Positions 11,097-22,950 of a stretch of DNA of 64,000 nucleotides are shown here, piece by piece; position 1 is the stretch's first letter; each line of letters starts with the position of its first letter. The DNA lies in the NCBI GenBank assembly GCA_024180945.1, contig JAKSGN010000007.1, forward strand, positions 4,092,001 through 4,156,000, read 5' to 3'. The stretch comes from Macrophomina tecta (taxonomy: Eukaryota; Ascomycota; Dothideomycetes; Botryosphaeriales; Botryosphaeriaceae). A program made the position numbers and the translations under genes. The notes under the pieces were generated by a model. The model was given only the letters and a program-made list of their open reading frames with translations. It made no database searches and was not told the origin of the DNA.

Positions 11097-13070
11097 GGCA
11101 CGCATGCCTTGCGGCTGTCACACCCATCACTTTCGTGCATTTCCCGCTGTTCGGATACAACGGCAGGTCTAGACAAGCTGAGATCAGCAACGCTAGAAAG
11201 ACGAACAAGGCAAAGTGATCAGCAAAGCCCGCGCGCGTGACTGCTATATGACGAGCAAAGATGAGGGCATCTCGAGACGGATAAGACGAAAGGCGGATGT
11301 CGATCTCTCCTTTCCTCCAACCCTCTCGTGCGCGGGCGCGGGGCCATCAGTCGAGTTAGCGGGAAGAGCAGATTCTATAGATCAGGCCACAATGTCGTAT
11401 CTGGTGCTTACCTTAGTACCACCGCCGGTTTTGGGGCCGCACGCCCCCCTTGTCGTCGTCTTTCGAGACTCGCCATCAGAAATAGTCCAGGTACATACAG
11501 CGATCAAGTGCAGTAGGTTGCCCTCTCGCCGATACCTCCCCCCGAAATGCACCCCCTGGTCTCGGCTCCACTCCGAGAAGGCAACCAACCCATGGTCAGA
11601 AATATTTCTCTCCTAAGGTTGTGCGGCGTCTTGCCCCAATAAATCCATGTCGGCGGAACTGCCCGATTTCCCCGTCAGAAAACACAACTAGTGATTAGTA
11701 AAAGATCATGGAGATTCCCAATCTCGGCCGCCCGAAGGCCACTTCCGCCTTCATCAAACTCTACCCACTGACGAAGGTTACAGAGGAGGATCCACCACAG
11801 AACCTCCTCCTGCGGCACAAGGCAACCAAAGCCGAGCGCCCCGCAGCAAGAAAAAAATGAGGAAAAGATTAAAAAAGAAGGTTCGACGGGACGAAAAACA
11901 AACTCCATCTGGTATGACAAGCAGCTAAGATGACGGAAAGCACAAGGAACGATAGAGTCTTTCCGCCGGCCGGCCGGCCTACCTCGCCGCAAGAACCCAA
12001 GCGCAAACAATTGAATAGCGAAAAGAGGGCGCGTTCGCCCCCGTTCTTCATTATCCACTAGTTCCCCGCTACTGTTCCGGAAAAGGCGACGGAATGTGTG
12101 GGCCGGTGTGGTGCGCAGAAGCCCGGTTCTAACTTACCCAGCACTGCCGAGCATGGATGCTGCTTGTTCGCCATGCCTTTCCTGGAGGACTAGCGGAACC
12201 ACCGGGCGCGCCACCGCCGCCATCGTACTCTGTAGCATAGGCGAGCGTAACGGTACGAGGATGGAAACTGTCATCAACCACCCAAATGCTGATCAGCGGT
12301 GATCTCCGCGGACCCGGTCTCGGGAACGAGAAGAGCGTGCGAGACACTTCAGGATGTGGGCGCCGCTTATTGAATTTCACTGCAAATGAGGGTTTAGATA
12401 GATTGCGAGATACACAGGCTACGTTCCCGATGCTGCGGATGCTTCTGTTCCCGAAGAGCGAGTAGCAAGGAGGGTCGATTTTGAGCCTATCGTAACCCAT
12501 GAATTTCTGAACCAGTACGCTGCACCGATTATACATCGTGGACTACATAGTGAGAGCCGTGCGCCTTGGTTTTCGTGCGTGATCTGCAAGAGCCGGTCTG
12601 CGCTCCCTGATCTGAGACAGAAGAGACCTGAGGCGCAGTAGAGCCAATATATGCCAAGCTCCAGAACGTAAGAGAAAATAGCGGGAAACCACCGCTTCTG
12701 CCCGCGATTTGCGCGAATTCGAAACATGAAAGGACCAAAACGGGGGGTTAGCCGCCGAGAAATGCGCTTTGGCCGAAATAAGCAATGCTCGCAATCAACG
12801 CATAGCCGCGAAGCCGGGTTGTCCGTGAAACAGAGAAAGAAGCAAGCCACATACATGCAGTTTCGAAAGGGGACGGCCGTAACGCTGAATAACGCCTTTA
12901 TGAATGTCCCAATATACTGTGCACATCGACTCGCGGGCGTAGGATTAAATAAGCACAGCGATAATTTCAATAGCTGCCGCTAAGAGCGTTCACATCGCCA
13001 TTTATGCCGAAGAAGTGAAACCTGTTACCAAAAACGCCGTTTGTCAGTGAACATCCGTTGCTATCGTAGA

Positions 13071-16000
13071 TTATCCAAATCCCATAGATTGCAGAGCAGC
13101 AGACGCAGCGGCCGGCGCGTGGAAGCCTTGAGAATATTGTTGCGAGGAGAGGAAGACATACCAATCCTCAACGTTAAGCGTTGTTGGTGCGATTGGCTGC
13201 CCCCGGCTGCTGTTACTCCATGTCTCTTCATTTCCAGACTGCTGCTGCTGATTCATCATATCCATCTGCGCCCAAGCATTCGTGTCACTTTGAGGCCCAC
13301 TATGGGGCATATGCATTGCGCCCGTCCCATTTGTGGCCAATGGAGGCTGTCCTGGTACAACGGGGGGAGACTGGTGTTGCATGCCCGTGTTTTGAGCGTG
13401 CACAGACATATGCCGCGAAAGCTGCGGGTCTACCAGAGAGTGCTGCTGCGTCGGCGAAATATTCGGGAATGAGAGGTTCGTGTCTGCCGGGAAAAGTTGG
13501 TCAGGCTGGAAATTCTGCCAGATGTCTTGCGACAAGCCTGGTGTTTCCCTGGTGACCAAGAATAAATCCGGAGGCGTGCCTGGGTACGAGAAAGATGGGT
13601 TGAATGGGCTGCCTGGACGCGTCCCTGACCTTGATGGACCCATGAAGGTATCTTTGTTCTGACGCGCCATATCTGGAGATTGTGCGGTCATGGTAGGGAC
13701 CTGAGGAGGGTGGAGATCTCGAGATGGTGTAACGGCCGGAGTCTGTGGTCGTGAACGCTCATAGGAAACTTGTGGTGCCGGAGGGCCGTTCGAGAAATTG
13801 ATGTCCATGTCGTCGAACTTGCGCTTCAAGTCACTCGGCCTGGGAATCGAGGATAGAGGCGCTTGAGGCTGAGGCTGAGCCGTGCTTGGTGGCTTGTTTT
13901 TTTGATGACGTTTCCCGGCGGCTCTTTGAAGTCTGTCCTCGAGGACTTTGTTGCCCAGAATCGATTCGAAGAGCGTGTGGACCATCTTTGCCACCAGCCA
14001 GACTTTCGACACATCCTTCAGTGCGTTCATGCAAATTGACAATCTTTGCTCCGTAGCAGCAACGATGGACTTGTTTGACGAGCGCATTTGGTATACGTGC
14101 ATGATCAAGGCGGAAAACAGGCTGTAGACACTGCAAGATATTAGAATATGGAGGTCGATATTTCTTCGGGACAGAACGTACATAAATGCGGGCGTATAAC
14201 GTAATTCGTCGTGGCTCTGCAAGCTCTCGATAATGGACGTGATCATGCCGGCTGCCTGATACGCAATGGTGCGTGAGGGGTAAGCCGCCTGCTCCATCGG
14301 ATCGGCCCTTGGTGAACCGGCTGGAGGCATGTGTGCACGATGTAGCAAACAAAGAGTGGTGCTGCATTACATTAGTATTTGTCGAGGTGTAGTGGGTGGT
14401 TGTGCTCACTAGTAATTCGCGTGCAGCAAGGCAGACCAGAAGTGGTGGCGGGATTTCTCCCAGTAGACCTCCTTCGGACAGTGCTGCAGCCAATCGGCGA
14501 GAGCCATATCGCTGTGAGTAAGGTCGATGGCATTGGTCCGGCGGAACTTCGACGCAACCGAGTACTGCTGCGACAGTACGAGTCCCATGATTTCGCACAG
14601 CTTTACGTAGTTGATAAAGAACTGCACGTGGACTGGATCGGGATTGTATTCCGCTGGCCGGTCGGGCTCATCTTCGATGAAGTCGTCCTCGGAGATCATC
14701 TCGACGTCGGAATCCTCGGGGTTGATGGCCACCGGACGCCCCAGAGCAACAGCCACCGAACGGTCGCGCGAAAACAGCGTCCACCAGATACGTTTCCAGA
14801 GTCGTTTGTCAGACCGGCTTAGTTGGGATCCTTCGACGCTACAGGGAATTCAGTACGCCGTTAAGCTTCAATAGAAACGTGCATAATCACCTCCTGTGCA
14901 TGCCTGAGCCCTGGGCCACGACGATGGCAACTCGGCTCCAGTAGAAGACGTTCTTGGTCACATCTGAAGAAGGATTAGCGTAACGTTAAATGTAATTGAA
15001 GGGAGAAACAACCACCTTCTGGACCCTCCCAATACCAGCCCATCAGAATAAGTGCCTGCACCATGGTGACTCGGTCGTCCTCGTAATTTGCATCGAAGAG
15101 AGCCTTAGCACGTTTGTAGAAGGTCATAGCAGCTGGGGTGGTGGATCCGCTCGAGTCCATGAGCTGTGGGTTCGTACACACGCGTGATCCGGCGAGCAGG
15201 ATAGCCTGTAGAAGCAGTAGAGAGGGCGGGTTTTTGGGATCCCGGTATTGCCTCATGAACCGACTCCGGTTGATGACGGGGACAACGGGCGCGACCCATT
15301 TGAAAAAGGCGTCGACAAGTTCGTCGCAAAGGGCGCGTGGAGGAAGCAGAAAAGCACCGCGCGTGTGTAAGATGTTGATCTCCATGTCGTCAAGCTCGTT
15401 GACGCGGGCCTTTGCACCACGCACATTCTCCGGGAGCGGGTAATGGACGACATCGCTGGTTCCGTATCGGTCGTGTACGAGCAGGGAAAGATTGGACGAC
15501 TCCCCCAGGTAGGCGACTCGGCCGGCCTCCTTGATGGGAGCGCGGGCGAACTTTGGTTTCATGAACTGCACGTAGGAACTGTTGTGAGTGGCTTGCTGGG
15601 CAGCATAGGTGGGCGGAAGGCTCGTGGAAGGAATGCCGTCGGGAGAGTTAACTACCGTGGTTTTTTCGTCTCGACTCAGATTCAGCCCCGTTGGATTCGA
15701 GATGGTGGTGGCGGCAGCGGGCGACTCGGCCGTCGTCGCCGTAGACTCACGCCGCAGCGAGCTCTCCTGCTGGGCATTGGGGGTTTGTTCTCTGCGCGCA
15801 CACGATCAGTCCGGCTTCGCTAGGGGCGCAGTCGCGCAGACGCACCCGTCCGAGTCCTTCCTGTTGGACGTCTTTTTCCGTTTGGGCGTGGGGATCCTGC
15901 ATTCGATGGCGAAGGCGGTGCAGTTGGTGCAGGGCACGCCCAGGCTGGCGGCGTCGCAGCGGACCTGAAGCGCGAGCGTAAGCTTCCATTGTACGGCGTC

Positions 16001-16357
16001 GTGGACGGGTCGGGGCGGCAGCGGCTACGAACCTTTCGAGCATGGCAAGTCTGATGTGCGCGCAAAGCTATTAGCCAGACGAACGACCTCGGTACCGAGG
16101 CAAACGCGGTGTGGGCGTTGCGCGAGCGGCGGATCAGCTATTCGGAGAGACATACCTCGCAGGCCCGGGAAGCGCGCTGCCTATTGTGCACCACGCGATC
16201 AGGAACAGTTCGCATGCAGTCGCGCGCGCGTGTGCATAACTCACCGGCGGAAGCTTGGGTGCGACGCCTGCTGGGCGGCAGACTGGGAGGCGGCAGGCTG
16301 GGCGCCGTTGGACGGGGCGGGCGCGGCCATGGCCATGAAGCTGCCCTCCTGGGCCAT
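13071..16357 (-). CDS. Zn2Cys6 transcription factor, CTF1/FarA-like
   Basis: Nine-exon model (minus strand): 16357-16245, 16180-16156, 16050-16033, 15964-15846, 15791-15016, 14963-14891, 14838-14410, 14361-14182, 14130-13071; total 930 aa, in frame. The start MAQEGSFMAM is Ala/Gln-rich. The zinc cluster reads 'RASRACETCHARKVRCD' then 'GVPCTNCTAFAIEC' with all six cysteines, followed by a basic linker 'PTPKRKK'. The fungal-specific regulatory domain follows ('FFKWVAPVVPVINRSRFMRQ', 'FYWSRVAIVVAQGSGMHR', 'LWKRIWWTLFSRDR'), then a Gln/Pro/Asn-rich C-terminal half. The cluster and middle region resemble the cutinase/fatty-acid regulators CTF1 and FarA, which activate lipid-degradation genes; that assignment is from memory. 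The cluster is split by 25-nt and 18-nt exons. The C-terminus could have one more intron near 13,165. Confidence 0.85.
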
Positions 16358-17350
16358 GGTGTTGCGGTTCGGGGGACGACACTCGGGGCGGGTTGGTGGT
16401 GAGAAGCGAGGGTTGCCCAGGTGCGGCGGAGCTCGGGGAGCGTTGGCGGTGATGGGGGGCTGTTTGGAGCGGGCGGTACCCTAAAGACGCCAGAGATCGT
16501 GCCAGATCCTTGCAGCCGATCACGCCTGAAGCTGCCAGGCCCTGCAAAGGGAATGTGGAGAAGTCGTGCTGCTGGCCGGAAGCTTGCGCGCAGCGCTCAC
16601 GCTTGGCCGCCCGCTACAGCTGCCCTGGCCTGGCCTGGCTGCCCTGCCTTGAGGCCCTGCCTGCCTTGAGGCCCGCCGGCGCGTGGCCGGGGCTGCGGCC
16701 GAACCAGGCCCTGTCTCTGCGCTGCTTTGCTCTGCTGGGCCTGGCGCTGCTGCTCCCGGCCACGCTCTCCTCACTCAGTGCCCGCGCTCGGCGCCAAAAG
16801 GAATCCTCGCGCGCACGCGTGAAACTGCTGCCAGACCAGCGCCCCCTCGGTGCGCATCCTCACCGTGGTCATCGGCATCTGTGGAGCCCGCAGCGGCCCG
16901 CAAACGCTTCGCGCTGCGCCTCGATGGATGCATTTGTGCCCCTCCCCACAGTCGTCCCGTTTGTCTCCGCGCGCACAGCTTCCCCCAAATGGGTGTGGCG
17001 CCGTGACCTGTCCTCACGCCTGCGGGGCCTACTGATACCCCGAACGCTGGAGGATTTTAAATTTCCACGCCTTTCGAGCACTGCCGTTGCTGGACCCGGC
17101 CGTTTGCACTTGCGGCGCCCCCTGCATGCTACCGCCTTTCCAGAACCTGTCGTGGCGCCCTGCTGTGTGAGGTAGAGTGCACTTGCTTCTGGCCTTCTAG
17201 AAACCCGCAGCAGCGAATGCCCAGCCGCCTTCATCTATTGTCTGCTGCCTATGCCACTGTAGATCTGTCTCCCGCATCGGTCGATGCCTTTTTGATACGG
17301 CCGTACTTTGACGCTGACACACCAAGCACGCGAGCACATGCAAAACACCA
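16358..17350. other. GC-rich intergenic region
   Basis: Promoter and leader side of the zinc-cluster regulator and the 3' side of the Nudix gene. GCCCTG/CCTGGC-like short motifs recur between 16,610 and 16,760. Open frames here are Ala/Pro/Arg-rich and unsupported. Confidence 0.45.
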
Positions 17351-17983
17351 TCACCAGCCCTGCGCCCGCCTCAATCTGAATCCCTCCAGCATCATCGCCC
17401 GCTGGTCCGCCGTCATGAACTCCAGTTGACGACCGTTGGCCTCGCCCAAGACCACCTCGTCCTCCGTGGCCCACAAGTAATTCTGGTGCTCGATGGGATC
17501 AAGCCGAATGGGAATTGCCTCGGCCGTCTCTTCCGCGCTCCGCCCCTCCTTGGCCCTCCGTCCTCCGTCGATTTCAGCCACCTCGACCTCGAATGCCAGT
17601 TTCAGCCAGTTCTGCTGCCGCTCACCCGATCCCGTCCCAAACTCGACTCCCGTGCCGACCGCGTGGTTGATGGCGGTGACGTGAAGGCCTGTTTCTTCCT
17701 GCAGCTCTCTGCTAACTGCATGCAAGATTGTCTCATCCTCGGGATCAACTGAGCCGCCCGGCACTTCCCAGAGGTTTGGAAACGCTCGCTCCGTCGTGCT
17801 GCGCTGCACGAGGAGCAGTCGATCGCCATTGAACACCAACGCCCCCACAGCGAGCACCTGCCACCGCGTATGACGTTGAAGGTACGCATGACTGCTGACT
17901 GAAAAGCCTGCGAGATCTTCCGGAACGGTGAATGGCTTCTCCGAGGAAACCGTGTCCGGGTGTAACGCTGCCTCTGCTGACAT
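17351..17983 (-). CDS. Nudix hydrolase domain protein
   Basis: Single exon, 210 aa, ATG at 17983. The Nudix fold is clear: 'RWQVLAVGALVFNGDRLLLVQR' leads to the Nudix box 'GGSVDPEDETILHAVSRELQ' continuing EETGL, which provides the REUxEExGU metal-binding signature. Compared with the canonical G-x5-E-x7-REUxEExGU, the first spacer is one residue longer (G-x6-E), as happens in some fungal members. The protein should hydrolyse a nucleoside diphosphate linked to some other group; the substrate cannot be read from the sequence. There is no signal peptide or targeting sequence. It has no obvious functional link to its neighbours. Confidence 0.88.
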   Translation of the reverse strand: MSAEAALHPDTVSSEKPFTVPEDLAGFSVSSHAYLQRHTRWQVLAVGALVFNGDRLLLVQRSTTERAFPNLWEVPGGSVDPEDETILHAVSRELQEETGLHVTAINHAVGTGVEFGTGSGERQQNWLKLAFEVEVAEIDGGRRAKEGRSAEETAEAIPIRLDPIEHQNYLWATEDEVVLGEANGRQLEFMTADQRAMMLEGFRLRRAQGW

Positions 17984-18881
17984 CCTGCCTCGCTACTGGT
18001 GCTGCTTGGTGTTGTAGAAATTAGATCTTAGACGGAGGTGAAATAGAACTGTGGATAACACCGAGGAGCGAAGAAACACTTGATGGTCTTGTACCCACTT
18101 GGCTGGCAAGCTTGGAGTAATTTTCAATGAATTGCTGCCTATTTGTTGAGGGCGAGGCAACAGCACAAGGCTAAACTCTTCCTCAGCTTACACAATGTTG
18201 TCAGTCAGCCTGGTCTGGGTGCGCCACCGGAGCTGTGAGACTGGGCTTCTTCAAAGTATAATAAGCTTGCAGGTGTTCGGCGCAGCCATGCAGCATGCAC
18301 CAAGGCTGAGATCGCGAGTTCCACGCAAGGGCAGCTTGATCCGGTGAGAAGATGCAGGTGCGAGGCGGCTGAGACCGGCACGCGGCTGCCAGGCTGCCAG
18401 TATCTCTAAGCCACAACTGCGTGATAGTCAAGGAGATGAATTAGCATGCGGACAAATCAATGCGGCATGATGGGCTGGCCGGGCGGAAATTTGAGAGGCC
18501 GCTGACGCTTAGTCAGGCTCGCGTGCTGGGCTTGGATCCCCGCATTTCCCCGGCCTCGAGTCGTCATTTCAGCCTGTTCCCACATTGAGAGCACAACACT
18601 CACCCACCTGTTCACTGAGCGCTTAGAGACACCATATTCATATTTCAGCCCCCAGATGTCCGAAGTCGGCTCTGGGAAGAGTATTCCGGCCAAGAAAGCC
18701 CTAACCCCTCGACTCGGTGCGCCATCTGCCTTCTACTGACTGCCGGATAGCCCCAAAACGGCAACCCGGGCACACATCTCCTCGAAGCGGGGTTGTGTCT
18801 GCCCGCTGCTCCTGGGGAACTATTCCGACTCAATCACCGCTCACTTTCAACCGGAATACATAAGCGCCCTCCGCCGCCACC
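17984..18881. other. Intergenic region, no gene seen
   Basis: Divergent spacer between the Nudix gene and the small ORF/isomerase pair. Nothing recognisable was found; it should contain both promoters. Confidence 0.5.
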
Positions 18882-19184
18882 ATGCCGAAGAAACACGTCA
18901 AGCTCTCCGCGGGCCTCAGCATTGACTCCTCGAGCTTCTACCAGCGCACCGTCAATAACAATACCGGCGAGACCAAGACAGTCAGTCAGGATCAGCCAGT
19001 TTCCGGCACTGCTAGAGTGACCATTACCAACAAGCCCCTCAAACTTGAGCACAGCTGTTCTTCCGGACCCAATCAGACGGAACACCACTCGACCTGGACT
19101 CCTGATACCGAGAAGGAGACACGCACATCTACGAACGAGGCCAAGAAAGGTGCCGCATACGACAGCTCAGCACTGTTCCAATAG
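18882..19184 (+). CDS. Small hydrophilic protein, unknown (100 aa)
   Basis: The ATG sits in a strong initiation context (CCGCCACCATGCC) and opens a 100-residue frame without introns, starting [15 protein letters not shown] and ending YDSSALFQ. The product is Ser/Thr/Asn/Lys-rich, has no membrane segment or signal peptide, and no family is recognised. Its stop codon is only 34 nt from the ATG of the RpiB-like isomerase on the same strand, too close for a normal separate promoter. It could be a real small protein on a shared transcript, a translated upstream ORF that controls the isomerase, or a chance ORF. Confidence 0.45.
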   Translation: MPKKHVKLSAGLSIDSSSFYQRTVNNNTGETKTVSQDQPVSGTARVTITNKPLKLEHSCSSGPNQTEHHSTWTPDTEKETRTSTNEAKKGAAYDSSALFQ

Positions 19185-19218
19185 CCACTCGGTGACATCA
19201 TCCCATCGACCGCCGAAC

Positions 19219-19704
19219 ATGTCGGACCCTAAACCCCTGCGCATCGCCATAGGCAGCGACGACGCCGGTGTCAACTACAAGAACACTATAAAGGCAGACT
19301 TCGAGAAAGACCCGCGCGTCGCGAACGTCGTTGATGTAGGCGTTGACGCGAATCATGACAAAACCGCCTACCCCCACATTGCCGTCGACGCAGCCAAGCT
19401 GGTCAGTGAAGGCAAGGCCGATCGCGCCCTTCTCATCTGCGGCACCGGTCTTGGCGTCGCCATCAGTGCGAACAAAGTTCCCGGCGTACGAGCTGTTACC
19501 GCACATGACAGCTTCAGCGTGGAAAGAGCGATATTGAGCAACGACGCCCAGGTGCTTTGCATGGGAGAGAGGGTGATTGGCTTGGAGCTGGCCCGGCGGC
19601 TGGCCAAGGAGTGGCTCGGATACCGGTTTGATCCCTCGAGTGCTAGCGCTCAGAAGGTCCAGGCTATTCACGAGCATGAAAAGAAAAACTTCGCCTTGGC
19701 ATAG
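19219..19704 (+). CDS. rpiB: RpiB/LacAB-type sugar-phosphate isomerase
   Basis: Intron-free 161-aa protein starting [17 protein letters not shown], a typical RpiB N-terminus with the substrate-binding 'GSDDAG' loop. The active-site block '[20 protein letters not shown]' carries the catalytic Cys and the anion-hole Gly-rich loop; '[20 protein letters not shown]' and '[14 protein letters not shown]' follow, as in the family. RpiB-type enzymes isomerise ribose-5-phosphate or related C4-C6 sugar phosphates. In fungi they occur beside the unrelated RpiA and may act on erythrulose- or allose-type phosphates. It is cytosolic, with no targeting signal. The start 34 nt after the preceding ORF is set by family length (about 150-160 aa). 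Confidence 0.92.
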   Translation: MSDPKPLRIAIGSDDAGVNYKNTIKADFEKDPRVANVVDVGVDANHDKTAYPHIAVDAAKLVSEGKADRALLICGTGLGVAISANKVPGVRAVTAHDSFSVERAILSNDAQVLCMGERVIGLELARRLAKEWLGYRFDPSSASAQKVQAIHEHEKKNFALA

Positions 19705-22155
19705 TGCGCACGCAATTTAATCCGCGCTCGATTTTGTACAGTCCTTGCATTGCATGCATTCCCGTAGGCGAATCCATTATGACTGCTTCTCGTTAGAAAG
19801 ACGAATGGTGCAAACTCTCCGTCGACAGTTGTGGGTAGCAGACGGTACTCTGTTTGTCGCCGTTCATGTGACCATCTCCCTTCACGAATGAAGAGACCCA
19901 GCTGACCATCCACATGGACGAATGACACAGGGCCAGGTACATGTAGAAAGCAATATTCGCGCATTAACTTCAGTTAGCTGCCAAGCCAAGAGAAGCACCG
20001 CCACTCCCCAGCAACATGCGAAACCCCGGGCGGCGCATGTCCACGATAAACTCCGTCGACTTTAATCAATCTTCCAACGGCATAACTTCCGTTTTTCATC
20101 AGAGCCGCCAGGGGAGTAATGGAAAGAGCCGCCTTGAGCGCGAAGGGACGCACCGGTTTCAAACAGGCATGTCCCTTTGCCTCGGGGCGGGAAACTTCGG
20201 ATGGGGCTTGTAGGCTCCTGGGCTTGTCACCGATATGCTACCCTATGGCGCAACACAGTAATTTCTTACCCTCATCATTCAAGCACCTTTAATCCCGAAC
20301 TGCACGGCTGTGTCTGCCGATTTAATTTCGCGGTTATTTCCGCCGACGGCCAGATACCCATTCCCAGAACTTGCGCGTTCCGGCTATTGACATTGGTCTG
20401 GAAAGTACCGAACACCAGGTCATACGCCTCCACCAGATCAAAGCCAAATACAGGCCTAAGGGAGTTTGTACAGGGTAGACGGCTTCTGTGCAAGATTTTG
20501 CGAAGACAAGATGGATTGATCGTCCTTGTGGGTATTTTCCTGCCAAAGTACCTGAAGACGAGACCATTGGCATTGCACTCGGCGCTGAGCTGGCCTTTCT
20601 GGACACCTCTGTGGTTTTTATTTCGGCCGGGCAACCATGAAGTACTTACCGATACGACGAACTCGGAGTTTAGGATGATTCTGCTGTCGGCGGGATGGTG
20701 AGGCTTTTTGCAGATTATCGACCTTTCCTCTCGAGATCACCTCCTTACTGAGGCGATCACTACGCCCTTCCACATGCTCTTGGCATCATTCATTACAAGG
20801 CCAGATCTGGCCCGACTCTTGCTCCGTATGGTGCCGCCTGGCTTGTAGAAACAGTTGCTGGGTGCGATGGCCGAAAGTCTTGCGAAGTCCGTCCAAAAGG
20901 ATTCAGTTTAATCTCTCCTTACAATGGCAGGTTGGACAGAAAAGCCATCCAATATATTGCAAGTCCTTCGCCTAATGGTAGTGTGTCACCAGACGATCTC
21001 CGACAGCCAGAGCAGGCCTTCGCGGCGCGGTCCTGTCTGCCAGCGAATGCACGGACAACTTGCCCGAAGGGGAATTTGTTGCTGAAGGCCGACACGCCTT
21101 GTTTCCCCGCATTTCTACTCCCGCAGGATCACACCCACACCAATCCAGTCAACGCCGACATGCGCGAGGAAAGTATCCTTCAGCCCAGCCACCGCATGCA
21201 TAAGTGCGTGGGAAAGCAGGACGGACGCCTCACTCCCGCAGACGACGCATGAATCAGTGACCACGAACTGGAAAGTCAGATTAACAGGCTGACCCAGATC
21301 CTTAGATCATCCCACTACCCCTCGCAAGCTATCAGTTTTCTTTCTCCTCACGCGCTTCCTGCGAATTCTTCGAGCCCAACCGGTGCCTTGACCGCCGTCG
21401 TCCTCCGCTGTCACGCGCTCGACTCGCTCGTCTCAACTTTCCCGTGCGGATCGTCCCTCATGTAGGTCCCGCGTGCCGGTCTTCCATCGCGCCACAGTTG
21501 TACTTGGGCGCCTTCCCGTTCCTGGTTCTGCATGCGAGTACGGCCGTTGGCGGCTTTAGTGTGCGTTGGCGTTTATGGAAGAGGAGGGAAGAAATAATTC
21601 ACTCCACCATCTTTCTTCCCACAGTGCGGATCCGCGTAGCCGGATGATGCAGACCTCGCGAGTTCCCGGGTTGGAGGTATTGGAAACATGGGGATCTGCA
21701 CAAAAGTCTGGGTCGGCCGTCAGTGGTGCGGCAGAGATGGTGCCAATCTGTGTCCTGGTCCACGGAATATGCTCGAGACGAAATAGCATGTGAAATCACC
21801 AGTGCCTGATGTCGAGAACAACATGGTACGCATTCGCGTATCTTCCCTTTACTTACGAGAGATTCCAGCGGTATGCGTTAACAAAGGTCAGATATCCGCT
21901 CTTAGTAGATATCATGATTTGAAGATTATGACTCCATAGCTCTTCAACATCTTAGAACCCAGTTCGATACGCCAACACTAAATCTGGTGTAAAAATAAGC
22001 GTAAGCATCCTCTTCCTGGCTTGAGCAAATCGATAAAAGCACCCTATTCGATGATTGATACCAATGCGCGAAGGAAGAAATGCAGCGATGCCTATTCGTG
22101 CGCCATGACACTCTGACCAAACCATCCCAGCACGTTCTCAAACCACGCCCGTTTG
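19705..22155. other. 2.4-kb intergenic region
   Basis: No supported gene. Several open frames of 60-175 codons start at non-ATG codons or show no family features. No repeats, tRNA or transposon ends were recognised. Confidence 0.45.
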
Positions 22156-22950
22156 TCATGTTTCCAACACCTGAAAATGCGCATCACTCGGCTTCCGCGC
22201 ATTAATATCCAGCACATCCTGCGGACACGCACTCATCACAACCACCACATCCCTCTCCGCCCTCAGCACCACATAATCCCCCGGCTTACACACGGGCGCC
22301 TCAAAGCTAATCGCCTTGCCATATCCCTCCCCGCTCATCGGAATGTTCATAAACAGATTCAACGGATCCGGCACCCTGCCCCCGAGCCTCGCCTGCAGCT
22401 GCCTCAGCCCATCTGACTGCTCCGCCGTCAACAGCGACTCCCCTCCCCCTCGCCCAGCACCGACCCCCAACAGCGCATCCAGCGCATCCCAGCAATTATC
22501 CGTGCAACTCTCATGGTATCCCTCGACGCCCAGCTCCGCATACCGCCACCGGTCGCACGCCGCGATCAGCGTGTCGTGCACGCCAGGGCTCGCGTCCTCG
22601 ACCAGCGTCAGCATGGGGGCGCGCTTCTGGCTGCGCAGCGTGTCGCCGACGCCCGGGTGCGTGCGGCACAGCGACGCGCGCGTGTGGCTCATCGACATGT
22701 ACTCCGGCACCGAGGCCGCGATGTTGGCGGGCGACGAGTACGCGGTGAGCGAGCTGGCGGTCGCGGAGGGGAAAATGGGCGCGTCCGGGTTGGAGGTGGG
22801 TGAGACAGTGGCGGGAGTGGGCAGCGCGAAGGCCCAGGTGTCGATGACTTGCGTGCCCGGCGTGTTGATGATCTTGATGCGTTGGGAGCGAAGGAGGATG
22901 GTGGCGGCGCCGCGGCGGGCGGGGATGACTTGGGTGGGGGGTTCGAGCAT
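22156..22950 (-). CDS. DUF1989 (urea carboxylase-associated family) protein
   Basis: A 264-aa intron-free protein starting MLEPPTQVIPARRGAATIL; an upstream in-frame ATG exists, but the family match begins here. Features of DUF1989 are 'GTQVIDTWAF', a conserved 'YMSMSHTRASL', 'YHESCTDNCWDAL' and the C-terminal 'CKPGDYVVLRAERDVVVVMS' followed by the conserved 'ACPQD'. Bacterial relatives sit beside urea carboxylase and guanidine/urea catabolism genes; fungal members are uncharacterised. A role in nitrogen metabolism is inference. It is single-copy here with no urea gene next to it. Cys residues in 'SCTDNC' and 'ACPQD' could bind metal. No signal peptide is present if the chosen start is right. 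Confidence 0.85.
   Translation of the reverse strand: MLEPPTQVIPARRGAATILLRSQRIKIINTPGTQVIDTWAFALPTPATVSPTSNPDAPIFPSATASSLTAYSSPANIAASVPEYMSMSHTRASLCRTHPGVGDTLRSQKRAPMLTLVEDASPGVHDTLIAACDRWRYAELGVEGYHESCTDNCWDALDALLGVGAGRGGGESLLTAEQSDGLRQLQARLGGRVPDPLNLFMNIPMSGEGYGKAISFEAPVCKPGDYVVLRAERDVVVVMSACPQDVLDINARKPSDAHFQVLET

Larger units (their letters stand above)
6807..13070. other. 6.3-kb region without a confident gene
   Basis: No ORF here shows a recognisable family or clean gene structure. A candidate small gene at 8335-8658 is listed separately. Two short minus-strand frames contain hydrophobic stretches (about 6940-7100 and 8730-8830) but start with non-ATG codons or lack support. Long homopolymers occur at 10,520-10,538 (T), 10,600-10,617 (A) and 11,077-11,096 (A). 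It may hold long UTRs, regulatory DNA for the regulator gene at 13-16 kb, noncoding RNA or decayed genes. Confidence 0.5.
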
